In this document: positions 1 to 11,596 of the stretch, piece by piece | Position numbering within the stretch: the first letter of the stretch is position 1 | How the letters are laid out: each line of letters opens with the position of its first letter | Source: Oidiodendron maius Zn | Lineage: Eukaryota > Ascomycota > Leotiomycetes > Myxotrichaceae | Assembly: GCA_000827325.1 (NCBI GenBank) | Contig: KN832874.1 | Coordinates: 2,154,721-2,218,720, forward strand | DNA: 64,000 nt | Direction: 5' to 3' | Notes under the pieces: model-generated | Database searches by the model: none | What the model saw: only the letters and a program-made list of their open reading frames with translations | What the model was told of the DNA's origin: nothing | Program-made: the position numbers and the translations under genes

Positions 1-96
1 CGGGAGCTACACTTTCCGAAAGCTGGAAAGTTGCGAAGCAAACTGGTCTGGGCGAACAACAGGATAGTTGCAGAGGGTGCGCAATCTCTGCTGTGA
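1..96 (+). CDS. possible 3' end of an upstream gene (partial)
   Basis: Frame 1 is open from the window edge for 31 codons and ends in TGA at 94-96. The tail reads ...LVWANNRIVAEGAQSLL. I do not recognise the family. The only support is an uninterrupted frame and a reasonable amino-acid mix, so this could be chance. If real, the gene lies to the left and runs in the same direction as the SnoaL-like gene that starts about 30 bases later. Confidence 0.25.
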   Translation, partial: RELHFPKAGKLRSKLVWANNRIVAEGAQSLL

Positions 97-128
97 TACA
101 CATTTAACACTTCTTGATCATAACACTA

Positions 129-708
129 ATGTCACACATTGCTAGCACCATCTGGCCGGCAACGCCGGTTCCTGAGCACGCCCGGATGCTCATAAACAAT
201 TTCCTCGATATACTCGACCATAACACTGAGGATGCTGGTGAAAAGCTGGTGAAATATATTTTCACCGCTGATGCAGAATTTCACAGCTCGGGAGGCGTGG
301 CTCGTGGCCATAAAGGTCTGTTGGTCACATCAAAACCGGAAATATGCCCGATGAATCAACTAATGTTTGTTAAAAGAGATTCGCGCATCTCGTACAGCCG
401 CATGGAAAATAGTTAAATATCGACGTCACGATGTTGTGAAAGTATACAGCGCAACAGATGATGCTTCCGATTTGATGTGGATTGGAGACGCAGTCTTAAT
501 CCTGAAAAACGATAAGGAGGTGAAGGGGGCATTCCTTGCCAGGATAGTCCTAGAAGATGTCAACTCGAAGGATGTGAGAATCAAATACTTCCAAGTTTGG
601 GGGGTAAGTCTCTCTACCGTTAATTAATAAACGGAGTCTTTACTGATATTTCTATAGGACTCGGGGCCAATGATGAAGGTGTTACAAGAGCACCCAATCA
701 CTGAGTGA
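129..708 (+). CDS. SnoaL/NTF2-like small protein
   Basis: Three exons joined by two GT-AG introns (about 315-378 and 604-658) give a protein of about 150 residues, the usual size of single-domain SnoaL/NTF2-like proteins. After the first splice it reads ...ARGHKEIRASRTAAW, and the last exon ends ...VLQEHPITE. An N-terminal helical stretch followed by alternating beta strands (VKVYSATDD, LMWIGDAVLIL, VRIKYFQVWG) fits the cone-shaped fold. In fungi these proteins act as cyclases, isomerases or dehydratases on small aromatic or terpenoid substrates, often inside metabolic clusters. The exact reaction cannot be read here. An alternative ATG lies at 114; the start at 129 (MSHIAS) is chosen because it begins the compact domain. 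It is intact, unlike the next three genes. Confidence 0.6.
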
Positions 709-946
709 GTGGATAATGGATCAGTCGTAATAGAAATTACCATTCAAGATTCAGGAATACTTTTTTCGTAACTTCCAATACTCTGCACTGCTCTATTATA
801 CACATGCTATACAATACACATGGAGTCACAGACACATGCATGAAGAGATTCCTTGTTGGCCAAGTTGCTCACATTAACCGTTATTTATGAGCAATGTTAT
901 GCGTGATTTCGTTCTTTCTCACTCCACTATAGTAGGATTCCACAAC
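709..946. other. short convergent intergenic region
   Basis: Lies between the stop codons of the SnoaL-like gene and the convergent dioxygenase remnant. I see only AT-moderate 3' flanking sequence and no gene. Confidence 0.5.
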
Positions 947-1789
947 TTACCAGACGTACGATGTCATCGTTGTCCCAAAGAGGTCCCACTCGCCCAATTT
1001 TTTCCCCTGATCTGCACCAGCAGCCCCAATAGATACTATAAATGGCATGAAATGTTCGTCCTTGCCCACTGGCTGGACAACGTCGTGATCAGGGAACGTA
1101 TCTCTCCAATGAAGTGCAGCGTTAATTCTCTCTTGGCCTTTCAGTTGCGTTGCCACCCCCTCCAGTTCATCTTCGAATGGTCTGTTGTTGGGGACTGGGG
1201 GGGGCTCCAGGGACTCCCATTATTGATGGGATGATGGCATCAAAATTATGGTAGGATGAACCGCTCCCGAGAATACAGTAGCCTTCGTCGCGGAACGATG
1301 CAAGGATTCGGCCATATTTGATGCAATCCTCAGTTGTGTTGGACGTTTGTGGAATTGACACCTGGATGCAAGAAAGGTCACCTTCTGTGCGAAGCAAGAT
1401 CATCGGGACCCAGGTGCCATGATCCCAGCCTCTCTTTTCATCTAGGACAGCGACATACCCAGCATCATCAAATCGTTCTTTGATACGCTTGGCTAGGTCA
1501 GGATCTCCCTTAGCCGAGTATTTGATCTCCCACGCCTCTTTTGGTAGTTCTCCTTCGTTTTCTTTGATGTAATCGTAGTAGAGCTCAGGCTTTGCGCATG
1601 ATGTTATTTGTGGTTGGGCGGCTTGCCAGTGTGCTTGACAAGGATGACACCATTGCAGCCATCGAGCACCCATCGAGTTTTCTTGAATAGCTCAACGAGG
1701 GGTAGCTGATGCTCTGCACCAAGAACTGCAAAGGGACCAGCTCCATGGGAAACAAAGAAAGCAGGAGCCCGTTTTCCGCTATCTCCCAT
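947..1789 (-). pseudogene. extradiol ring-cleavage dioxygenase (LigB/DODA family), frameshifted
   Basis: Three consecutive minus-strand frames together cover a LigB-type class III extradiol dioxygenase of about 275 residues. In order: FFVSHGAGPF with the first metal His near the N-terminus, an AHW motif then ITSCAKPELYYDY, the GSGSSYHNF motif, and a C-terminal piece with ALHWRDTFP and DEHFMPFIVSIGAAG. The family opens catecholic rings, or DOPA, using Fe(II). The frame changes between VILV and AHW (near 1627-1642) and again at a run of eight G (1197-1204), where seven would keep the frame open. No GT-AG intron repairs either point. The second break is at a homopolymer and could be a sequencing error; the first is not. 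The start at 1789 (MGDSGKRAP) is the first ATG before the conserved core. Confidence 0.75.
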
Positions 1790-2262
1790 AGCCGCGAAAT
1801 CAAATTTTAGCTGTGGAGGTAGTGAGGAAAGAGAAAGAGAATATATCGAGTAGTATGTATTTTGACCCAGCTGAAATGTGGTGCTTATTTCAATAAACCC
1901 CCCTGCCACCCTCCGCGGCCCCCGTGTTGGGTGAGATATATCTATATCACTGCTGATGGGTACGCATGAGGCGGGATCCGGAGATCAGCACGTATCTGTG
2001 ACGGCAGTGGTCCCTCGGAGCCGGATGCTACGAAAGATTAAGGACTTCCGAGTGCTTCCGGTCTAGCAAAGCAATGGGCTACGGGAAATATTACCTTCCT
2101 ATTTGGGGCTACAGTTTGATACTAGTCTTCAAGGAAGAAATGACGTAGTAAGCTTCAACGAAGCGGAAATCAACAAATAATACTTCGATTTTATTCATTG
2201 GACGTCACAATGCTATGGCGATTGTTTCCGGCAAGAGAAGCCACTATGAAAGCGAGGCTATC
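1790..2262. other. intergenic, no gene seen
   Basis: About 470 bp between the dioxygenase start and the end of the FAH-family remnant, both on the minus strand. It should hold the dioxygenase promoter. I see no ORF of interest and no recognisable regulatory site. Confidence 0.5.
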
Positions 2263-3322
2263 TTACTTGTCAAAAGTAACATAATGGCTCTGTTTTCCAA
2301 GCTTTGAAAACTCAACGTCGATTTTATCGCCATCTTGCATACACGGCGTGACACCCTCGTCAACAAACCATGCACCACCCCCGCAAGTGCCAGAGAACAC
2401 AACTGTACCAGGCTGGACAGTAGTGCCTGATGTCGATTAGCTATGTACCAAAATATCCATGGACGGGTCCCGGATTACCTGTTGACATGGCCAACAGAAT
2501 CTGAGCCACAGTGAAGATCATGTTTTTAGAGTTGTTGTTTTGAACGAGCTTTCCGTTCCACCAGGTCTTCAGATCAAGTTCTGGGAGTTCTCCAACAACT
2601 TTGCTGCTGACCAGAACCTGACCAGCCAGGGTCCAATTGTCAAATCCTTTGGAAAAGATGAAGTTCATTCTGCCAAACACTTTGCCTCTGAAACACATCG
2701 CCATCAGTAATTCTTCGAATGCGAGTTTAGGATTCGGTGACGAAGTTAGAACAAAATTATACGTACGGGCGGGGAGAATAATCACAGCCAACCGTGAATC
2801 CAATGATTTCCTTTTGTGCCTGTTCAGGAGTGATATCCTTGAGTGGTCTGGAGCCAGTCTGAAAGACCAGTTCACCTTCGTAATCAAGATGCTCCTGCTG
2901 AGCTTTATAAACTCGCACAAGCTCAGGGAATGGCTTTGCAATGGAGGTCCCCGGTCTGTAAAAGATGTATGGGCGAGGAGGGAAGAGATCCTGTTCACAC
3001 TTAGTTGCAGCTGCTTCAGGGTGATGCCCAACATACTGGCGCGCTCATTGGCAAAGACTCAGTCACATGGTCTTTGTAATTAAGACCCGTATTAATTACA
3101 AGTGGGACGGTAGCGAAGGGAGCAAGAAGCGTTTTTTTTTTCAAGAGTTACTATCTCTCCAGTTCTCTTGATACTGTCAAAAACGGGATCACCCGTGCAG
3201 ACATCGACCTTCATCTGCTCCTCTAATGACCCGTCTTCCTTTGGGTTAACAAGATGCCCGAATGTAGGAACACCATTGTGCACAAAACGGACCAGATGGG
3301 TCCAGCCTGACGTATTTGCCAT
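2263..3322 (-). pseudogene. fumarylacetoacetate hydrolase (FAH) family protein, frameshifted
   Basis: The N-terminus MANTSGWTHLVRFVHNG is followed by VDVCTGDPVFDSIKRTGEIVTLEK, then TGLNYKDHVTES, DLFPPRPYIFYRPGTSIAKP, HLDYEGELVF (the acidic metal-binding E-x-E region) and, after an intron ending near 2678, FSKGFDNWTLAGQ and GTCGGGAWFVDEG. This order matches fungal FAH-family hydrolases/decarboxylases, which act on acylpyruvate-type ring-fission products. The frame breaks at a run of ten T (3132-3141), near the LNYKDH segment, and just before the FSKGFDNW segment. A clean intron (boundary ...MSTG/TTVQPG, near 2440) shows the 3' end was once normal. Neighbouring dioxygenase and aldehyde dehydrogenase remnants suggest one former pathway. 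Confidence 0.7.
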
Positions 3323-3759
3323 TGGAGCAAGATGCAAAAAGAATAGGTATGCAGAGGAAGAATAATAGGTAATAGTTCTTGAAGACGATAATACTTGAAG
3401 TTGTCGATTCGTCAAAACAAAAGAGACAGAAGGAGTACCAGTGCATAAGAAGCTGATTATAGTGGATTGAATGTCCTGGTTAAGAGGTGGCGCTACTTCA
3501 CCGGAGAACCCTTCCTTTCCGAACCGGGCGAAAACTAATAATCAACGAGGTTGCCCAAAATATCTCGCCGAGCTTCCGGTCGGAGCCGGGAGCTTCTGTG
3601 AACGGCTCTTTGCTAGTCATTAAATGAAATAATTCGCCCTAACAGCGATTTTAATATCAGTCCAGACCCCTCTATTACAACATAGTCCCATTCTTGAATC
3701 CTGAATCATTTTCGGCCAGTGTTCTCGAGAAGTATAGTAGTGGGGGATGCTAAGATTTC
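3323..3759. other. divergent intergenic region
   Basis: Lies between the divergently oriented FAH-family and aldehyde dehydrogenase remnants (about 440 bp). It probably served as a shared promoter. No gene or clear motif is seen. Confidence 0.5.
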
Positions 3760-5570
3760 ATGAACGACCTTCAGCAATGTCATCAATGGCGAAAATTCCT
3801 CTAGCAAGAAGTTTTATCACAGTCTTGACCCTTGTACGGGGAAAGCGCTTTGGGATGCTCCAGTAGCTACCAAGCAGGATATGGAAGATTCCGTTCTTGC
3901 TGCGCGAGAATCGTTTGAGAAATGGCGCAAGGTTCCTTTCGGTGAAAAAGTGAAGCTACTAGAGGAATTTGGAAAGGGTCTGAAGCCTCACTACCAGCAA
4001 TTCACGGAGTTGCTGATGAGAGAAAATGGCAAGCCCGTGCGTATAGGACGGGTCCTTCACAGGTTCCATAACAGTAAACGATATAGCTAATATCTAATGG
4101 AACAGAAACGACTTGCTGGCTTCGAGACGGCTTCAGCCTGTGGTGATGCTTTTGACTTCTTCCGTAAGTGATCCATATAATCGACAAGTCATGGGGTTTA
4201 ATACATTGGGTAGTGAGCCAAGAGCTTCCAGAAACGACAATTACTTTACCCGATCGGGAGGTGAAGCTCAAGTATGTACCTGTAGGAGTAGTTGTTGCCA
4301 TCTGCCCATGGAACTGTACGTTTCAACCGGAATTGCTTCAAGGAATTTGCTAACCACTTCGGCCAGTCTCGCTTGGACAGGCGTCTTTGAAGTTCCTTCC
4401 AGCACTGGCAGCAGGTAATACTGTTATTCTGAAGCCTTCACCATTTGTGCCGTATTCGGCTCTCAAACTCGTAGAAGTAGCCCGGCAATTTCTGCCACCA
4501 GGCGTGCTACAAGTTCTGGGTACGTCGTAGTTTCTTCATCTTGAGTATTTGGAGTGTTTCTAATACGAAAAATCAGGCGGGGATGACCAGCTTGGTCCTT
4601 GGTACACATCACATCCGGGAGTAGACAAAATCTCATTCACTGGATCGACTGCAACAGGAAAGAAGGTACTACAGTCCTGCGCGAATACCATGAAAGGGTA
4701 ACGCTTGAGCTGTAAGTTCAATTCGAATGATCCAGAGCTGATTCTGACCCCAACTCAGGGGCGGCAACGACGCATGTATTGTTTGCCCAGACGTTGAGAT
4801 CAATGCGATTGCAGATGAACTTCTCTTGGGAGCCTTTTTCAATACCGGACAGGTGCGCAAAGCGGGGGAAATAATCATATTCATGAACTGAAGAACTAAC
4901 TTTCATAGGTCTGTACCGCAACCAAGCGCCTTTTTGTCCACAAGGATATCTATCCACAGATGCTCCAGGCTATCTCGAGTGCACTGAAGCGTCTCAAGGT
5001 CGGGGGGCCTGAAGAAGAAGGCGTCATGATTGGACCCCTGCAGAACAAAATGCAATTCGAAAAAATGAAAATAGTCTACGAAGAAGTAGCGAAGGGTTGG
5101 GTATCCCGTTCAAAAGGCCCAGGAAGTAGGCCCGAAAGGATTTTTTCTACAGCCAACGGTTGTCGATAATCCACCGAGTGATTCCCTCCTCATGACAGAG
5201 GAGCAAATGGTAAGCTTCAACTTTTCCAGCGAGAGTACAAATCTAGCTTCGGCTCATATCCTCTTAGGGACCTATTTTGCCAATGCAACCATGGACAGAA
5301 GAAGAGGACGTCATATGGCGAGCAAACGATAGTGATATGGGTCTCGGGGGCAGCGTATGGAGCAAAGACGTCGACCGCACGCAGATAATTGCAGACTCCT
5401 TGGATACCGGTTCAGTATTCATAACCAGCATGCCAAAAACCTCTATCCGCGTCCCACTTAGTGGTCACAAAGAGAGCGGTCTCGGCGCTGAGGGTGGTCC
5501 ATGGTCACTTCAAACGCATTGCAACCAAAAGGCGTACCATCGCTTTACAACACAAGGCGATAGCCATTGA
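3760..5570 (+). pseudogene. aldehyde dehydrogenase, frameshifted
   Basis: The series SLDPCTGKALWDAPVATKQDMEDSV, FEKWRKVPFGEKV, VPVGVVVAICPWNF, KPSPFVPYSALKL, FTGSTATGKKVLQ, LGGNDACIV, FFNTGQVCTATKRLF (catalytic Cys of the GQVC motif, after an intron) and GHKESGLGAE is a full NAD(P)-dependent aldehyde dehydrogenase of about 470 residues. Several introns splice cleanly, for example PWN/FSLGQASLKFLPALAAG. The start codon frame (ATG at 3760) is one base out of register with the conserved N-terminus. Further one-base breaks lie near 4690-4700, just before VTLEL, and near 5097, before GYPVQKAQ. It is therefore probably inactive unless these are assembly errors. It would oxidise semialdehydes such as those made by extradiol cleavage. 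Confidence 0.8.
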
Positions 5571-6360
5571 CCACTGCATAATACATAGAATAATGAATGA
5601 ATGAAGTCTATTATGCCCGGCTAAAAGCCTTAAAGGGCACTAGTCGCCCCCTATTACATTCGGCTCGCGTTACATGGCTCGTGTTATATAGCGGCCCTTA
5701 CATTCAGGCTCGTGTTACAAATACACTACAGATGTTGATATAACTGATACACTATATATATCACTTACCCTTTTCAGCCAACTATAGTATATCTATTGGC
5801 CTCCAGCTAGCTTCAGGCTATACCTACTAAATTTACAGAGGACAGTTGCTAAATTTATAGAGTATACTTACTATAAACTCTATACCTAATATGGTTTATA
5901 AGTAAGTAGGCTATCTAAGCAAACAGGCCATTTTTTCTTAGCATTATAAATTAAAAGTCTAAATTATAAAGTATTATTAGATCTAGAATCTTTAAGCTAT
6001 TCTTTTGTATTTTTATAAGTTTATAGATAGAAATATACTTATAAAGGAAGTTATATTATAATAGACTAACTAAATAATAATAATATATAGATAACTAAGC
6101 CTTTAACTAGAGTAGCTAGGGTTATAATCTAGGAGAGCACGGCAAGTTTTGTCCCGTTTCCGGACAACGATAGTTCCGGAAGAATATCCCCTACAAGTTG
6201 GTTCCGACAATCATTCGATTTTACCCCGCTAACCTAGGACAGGATCTGGCTTCAAGCTATAACTTTGCTGCGCCCTTCTATATTACACTAATACACTTGT
6301 ATCAAACGCTCTAGTTCCTATCATGCTTTGTAGCGGCCTTCATCCGTAACAAATGTAGCT
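5571..6360. repeat. AT-rich transposon debris (RIP-like)
   Basis: Between the ALDH remnant and the P450. A segment at 5707-5780 is a C-to-T rich version of one at 12337-12412 (both begin GGCTCG-GTTACAAA and end TTTTC-GCCA), and a third relative lies at 45097-45158. From about 5790 to 6120 the sequence is almost pure AT, as expected after RIP. No coding frame is seen. The P450 promoter should lie in the last 200 bp. Confidence 0.55.
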
Positions 6361-8236
6361 ATGGCGACAGTTTCCTCGGGATTTCTTTCGATGCTTGTTC
6401 AAAGTAGCTTCGGCATTAAAGGAGCTACCGTCATTGTTTCATTGGTTGTAACTGTTGCTGTCGCCATTTCCGTGTATTTCACCGACCGTCCATATGAAGA
6501 CTTCGCCATGTTCGGGAAGGATGGAACGAAGATTGATCTAGTCGCGAAATATCGCTGGCTCACTTCAGCCAAGAAGATCATGAAAGAAGGAATGCAGAAG
6601 GTAAGGCGGCCCGGAGTCACTCAAGGTATATTATTTACCTGCATCAGGCCAAGGGTCCGTTTCAAGTCGTCGCGAACTGTGGTCCCCTCATCCTCCTCCC
6701 TCCTACTATGATGGAGGAGATTAGAAACGACGATCGCATGACGTTCAAGGCATGGCTTAAGCAGGTAATTAATTCACATGGGGATTTGGGTACCTTGGGC
6801 TAACTCCCCAATAGCACTTTTTCACTACCTACCCTGGGTTTCAGGGGTTTGCTCCAGCTGTGGAGAACGACGTCTTTGTTAGCTCGGTCAAGGTTGGTCT
6901 GACTCAAACACTTGGTGAGATATATTTATGCCTGGTCTCGTTATTACGTAGCGGGAACTAATACCTGTCATCCTCCCTAGGTCGAGCCACTGAAGTACTT
7001 TCAGCAGAGACCGACGACATACTGAAGGAGTTATACCCGTACAATGAAGGTTGGTTGTTTGTGTACTATGATGCAAGTTAAACTTACGCCCAATATAGAG
7101 TGGAAAGAGACAACCTTTGACAAGGATGCAACAAATATCATTGCACGGCTGTCAACGTGTATATTTATGCCTGGGCTCGCTCATAATGAAGAATGGCTGA
7201 AGATTGCCGTTGATTATACTGTCGATTTCTTTACTGGAGCCTATATCCTACGCATGATTCCTCCTATTCTTCGTCCTATAGTCCACTGGGTCCTACCACC
7301 TACGCGCAAATTACGCAAGGATATTAAAATCGCTCAACGGCTTATCAATGGCGAGTTGTCTGCCCGGAAGAGAAAACGAGAGGAAGATCGAAAGGCAGGC
7401 CGGCCAGTTGAACTCCCTGTAGACGCCTTACAGTGGGTGGAGACCGTTTCACATAACAAGGGCTTGCACTGCGATCCTGTACATAGCCAACTCAACTACA
7501 CGCTTGGAGCCGTCCATACCACCTCCATTACATTTGTGAATGCTGTCTGCGACCTGATCGCTCATCCAAAATATTTTGAGCTTCTGCGAGAGGAGGTAAA
7601 CACTGTCTATGCAGCCAATGGCAACCAGTGGAATAAGACATCGGTGTCCCAGCTTCAGTTGATGGATAGCTTTATGAAGGAAAGCGCAAGATTGAGCCCT
7701 GTGACAATGCGTAAGTACAAATTCAACTGAGTCTCCCCACTGCTTTGTTGTAAAAATCTATTCTAACATATAGCATCACAGTGCCTATCAACAGAGTTGC
7801 TGAAGAAACATTTACTTTATCTAACGGCACGACAATCCCCAAAGGAGCTACAGTGGGTGTCCCAACTCTTCGCGCCACCGATCCATCAGTATTTCCAGAT
7901 CCTTACAAATTTGATGGCCATCGCTTCTTCAACCTGAGGAACGAACCTGGCGGTGCGAGCAAGTACCAGTTTGTGAGCACGAGCAACGACATGATTATAT
8001 TTGGCCATGGAAAGCATGCCTGTCCTGGACGTTTCTTTGCTGCTAATGAGATTAAGATTCTCTTGTCCAAGTTCCTCCTTGGTTACGACCTGAAGTTTCC
8101 GGACGATCAGCTGGACAGGCTGAGACCCCTTGAGGTTGGTGCGGACACGATACCAAATCCATTGTTGAGAATTTGGATCAGGTCAAGGAAACAAGGCCAG
8201 GCCTCAACGCCTGCCGTAACTGTAGAAGCGAAGTAA
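6361..8236 (+). CDS. cytochrome P450 monooxygenase (CYP68/CYP503-like)
   Basis: Six exons (introns 6601-6647, 6765-6814, 6915-6980, 7050-7098, 7711-7781) give exactly 530 codons plus stop. A hydrophobic N-terminal anchor (about residues 12-38) indicates ER membrane attachment. The I-helix region is GAVHTTS, the K-helix ExxR is ESAR, and the heme loop is FGHGKHACPGRFFA with the Cys ligand. The loop and the flanking NDMIIFGHG and LLGYDLKFP resemble the ent-kaurene-oxidase-like CYP68/CYP503 group of fungal biosynthetic P450s, which hydroxylate terpenoids and polyketides. The substrate is unknown. The frame is intact, in contrast with the three broken genes just upstream. Confidence 0.85.
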
Positions 8237-10031
8237 AACTTTCGAGAAGCAAGATGTTGAGAATTCCTGGATATCGGTGACTTTTCTAGTATTTCTGGAT
8301 TAAAAAGAGTCAATTTTTCCCTTTAATTATATCTTTTCTAGCTATTCTAGTAGCTAAGCAGCCTCGAATTGGTATTATAAACACTTAAAAGAAGGTTTTA
8401 CTGTCAGATGTCTACCATACAGAGTGAAGGAGTCAACCATGCAATGGTTGTTCAGCAGAGTTTCTGGATAATTGCTCTGAAAAATCAAAATTTTCTGGGT
8501 ATTTTCCGGGTAAAGGGGATTTCCAGATTAACCGAATCCGGATTAGAAAGCTTTTCTTGCAGCATTAGTGATAGATCTTCCAGTTTTTCTGCGACCCTCG
8601 ACTTTACGCCTCGCACAAGAGTAACGCGGTTTGTTGTGATGGGATATTGCAGAGGCATGTTCATCTGGTGGCCTACAAGGGCACGTCAGAATGGTTGTGT
8701 TCCAGGGCACATAGCTTGAAGCAGGACCTTTGTCATTGGGAGACGCGGGTGAGAGTGATGGAGAGGATCGTTGGTGGCGTCTTGAACATGGTGAAAAAGA
8801 GGATTGGCCAGGCAGGCGTTCGAGCACCGTCCCGAAGGTTGCACCCTGGAGGCGGTGGAGGCCCACGGTCGGGCTGAGGCGCGTCCGGCACTCCTTGCAT
8901 ATGAGGACCTTGTGCAGCGCATTTTATAGTAGGTGAAGTAGCCTAGGCGTGGCGCCGTGTTCCAGGCATCGCCAATCGATCGATCTGTGTGTGGGATGTA
9001 AATTGCTCGATCGATCGAGAGGATCGCGGCGGGCCTTGCCTACCTACCTGCTGCTGCGCCTTCTGGGTCAATAGAATCTGCGCCAGGACCCCGTGGGTGG
9101 TGAATCAGCAGGGACTAGGCAGGACGCGGCGCGATCGGCACGCATGGGCGGGTACTTTCAGATTTCTTTCAGCGAAAGAAGCCGCGTGTATTGGACGTAG
9201 ACCTGGACTGCTCCCAGGGTTCTGCCCCCAGAGCAGTCCAAGATCGTGTCGATCTATTTAGCTCTCTCAGCTAAACATGTGGCAGTGTCTTGGAGGCCAG
9301 CAGGGCTTTCTCGGAAGAAAGCTTTGGAAAAAGTTGACCAATCCTCCATCGACGTATCAAAGCTCCTATTCCTATCTGGGAATAGACGACTCCATACGGA
9401 GTACGGACAGAAAACTAGATAATTATACGGCACTGGAAAATGAGATGAAGCAATCCTAATTACCCTATTCTTGTAGGGAGTATTCAACCGAGTTCCATTA
9501 GGAAATACCTCCGCGTGTAATCAGGTGTCTCGCTGAAACTTACTTTGTCCAAACCCAAGAGATCCAATTAGCCAATGGTCACATCGTGCGTAACGGGAAG
9601 CCTCGGTAATGAATTGGGCCGGCGAAAAAGGTATCGAGTTGGGCAAATTGCTTTACAGCTTTCCTGTAGACTAACCGAATAGTTCGGCGATTGCCTTGTC
9701 GATCATTTTCCAAAAATTGGATCTGCCGCGTATTACTTTGTACCATGGGTAGGCAATGTAGTGCATAATGTACAGTTTATTCTGCTAGTGATAGGAGACC
9801 CTGGCAAATTTAGTAGGATTGGGCAAAGTGCAGGAATTGGCGTGTTTTTGGGTAGCTGAACATTTGAGTAGCTCAACAGTTGAAGAAACTTTCGGTGGCG
9901 ACGTTCCCCCAGGCTCCTTATCGTACGTCAGTCTAAATTGCAAGTATAAGAGTGCTTTGCCAAGTGTGGGGAACGACGCGTTGTTTTCAGACCGCACAAA
10001 CAAGTCTTATCATTTTTTTCGCCGCTACACC
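8237..10031. other. long intergenic region with one dispersed repeat
   Basis: About 1.8 kb with only overlapping shadow ORFs. A 56-bp stretch at 8401-8456 recurs at 60499-60554. At 8977-9020 short GATCGATC-type inverted sequences occur. I see no supported gene; the last part should be the protease promoter. Confidence 0.5.
8401..8456 (+). repeat. 56-bp dispersed repeat, copy 1
   Basis: Matches 60499-60554 over 56 bp, and all six or seven differences are transitions. It contains CATGCAATGGTTGTTCAGC in both copies. The flanks do not match, so it may be the end of an old mobile element; the family is unknown. Confidence 0.6.
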
Positions 10032-11596
10032 ATGGTTCGATCGTGGATCACCGCTCTCGTTCTTGCGGCAGCTGTGACTGATGCTGTCGCTGTGAAGCCT
10101 GACTTGATCGTAGGAAACCCTCGTGGCCTCCTAGGAAAACGGGCTCCTAGCCCGGACGTCTTAACCGACAAGCTCGCGCCTCTGAAGACGGTGACTCTAC
10201 CGTTGTCATGGAAATCCTCACGCCACCAAAAGAAGATTCTCAACCGCCGTCAATCGACTGGCAATAGCACCAGTGGTGGTATCACAGCCATCAGTAACCC
10301 ACAACAATTAGCCTACGTGGCCGAGGTGACGTGGGGCAATCAGACTTTCGACATGCTATTGGACACCGGATCGAGTGATACCTGGCTTCTCCAGGAGGGA
10401 TTTCAGTGCCTGAGCAGCAATGGATCTGCGGTAGATGTAAGAAATATCCAACCTTGTGTTTCTTTGGGTTTGTGGAAGCTGGCTACCCTTGGCTAGTTTG
10501 AGGAGGTTGGGCAATTTCTAACAGGTCACAGCAAAGCAATTGCCCAGTCGGGCCTCTGCACAGCGGGAACTTCACAGGCGGCCAGATGGGAAATGTAAAC
10601 TTCCATGCCGCGTATGGCTCAGCTGGTGTGTCGGGTGCATTTGGCTTTGAAGACATCACAATCGCGGGTCTTACCGTACCAAATGCACAGGTGGCATTAG
10701 TTGATCAAGCGTACTTTACAACCAATGTCAGTGGCTTGTTTGGGTTGGCTTTCTCAGGACTCACAAGTGAATACCCTGGCACGGACACAAGCAAGGACAC
10801 CTCGACCAATTACATCAACTATGAGACTGTGTTCTACAAAATGGTTGACGAGGGGTTGACGCTGCCCACCTTCAGCTTTGCACCACAACGGAACGGCTCC
10901 AACGGGTATCTGGCCTTCGGCGGGGTGCCTCCTGTGAATACCACTGGGCCAACTGCAGCTGTGCCAATCATTACGGTGAGTCGTTATCTCAAGTTTGGCT
11001 AAGTGGAGAGAGTCGTGGTTGACTAATTTGGGTATCTTGTCGTTTTCAGGGCAGAAGCCAAATTTCGGTAAACCAGCCTTTCTTCTACAACATCTCGGTT
11101 GACAGCATTGTCTTTGAGGGATCAAAGAACAGCACCATGAGTGCGATTAACACGCCTTTTGCTGCCATCGTGGATTCGGGAACCTCGAACCTAGACCTAC
11201 CTGCTGGTAAGTTTCCTAACTCCATCCATATGAAGAGAATTCTTTCCAGGAGGCGTTGACTAGCTAACACCTGCCACTTCGATGCGAATAGCCGTGGCCA
11301 ATCCTCTTCTCTTGGCATATAACCCGCCTGCAACCTTCGGACAGGCTTGGGGAGTATATGAGGTTCCCTGCAACGCCACAGCGCCCGGAGTTGCTATTAC
11401 GATCGGCGGAGTGAACTTCGAAATCAGTCCGGCCGATCTAATTTTTCAAACCCTAGTAGACCCAATTACTGGGCTCTGCGTCACTGGAGTACAGCCATCC
11501 ACAGAGCCTTACATTCTGGGCGATTCGTTCATGAACAATGTGCTTACGACGTTCGACCTCGGTGCGCTGCAAATGAGATTTACGGCGCTAGCATGA
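10032..11596 (+). CDS. secreted pepsin-like aspartic protease
   Basis: Four exons (10032-10436, 10532-10975, 11050-11206, 11292-11596) encode 436 residues. A signal peptide (MVRSWITALVLAAAVTDAVA) is followed by a propeptide ending near a basic stretch (LNRRQ). The two catalytic aspartates are in DTGSSDTW and DSGTSNLD, about 200 residues apart as in the A1 family. The second acceptor must be the AG at 10530-10531, not the nearer one, to keep the frame (VD/QSNCPVGP). Several N-glycosylation sequons (NST, NGS, NVS, NTT) fit a secreted glycoprotein. It probably degrades extracellular protein. No C-terminal GPI tail is seen. Confidence 0.9.

Noticed and set aside
8408-9487. Many 60-107-codon ORFs on both strands
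   Set aside because: Mutually overlapping shadows without domain signatures or splice-supported extension.
10437-10531. Frame break after the first exon of the aspartic protease
   Set aside because: Using the acceptor AG at 10530-10531 instead of the nearer one gives the conserved QSNCPVGP and keeps the frame.
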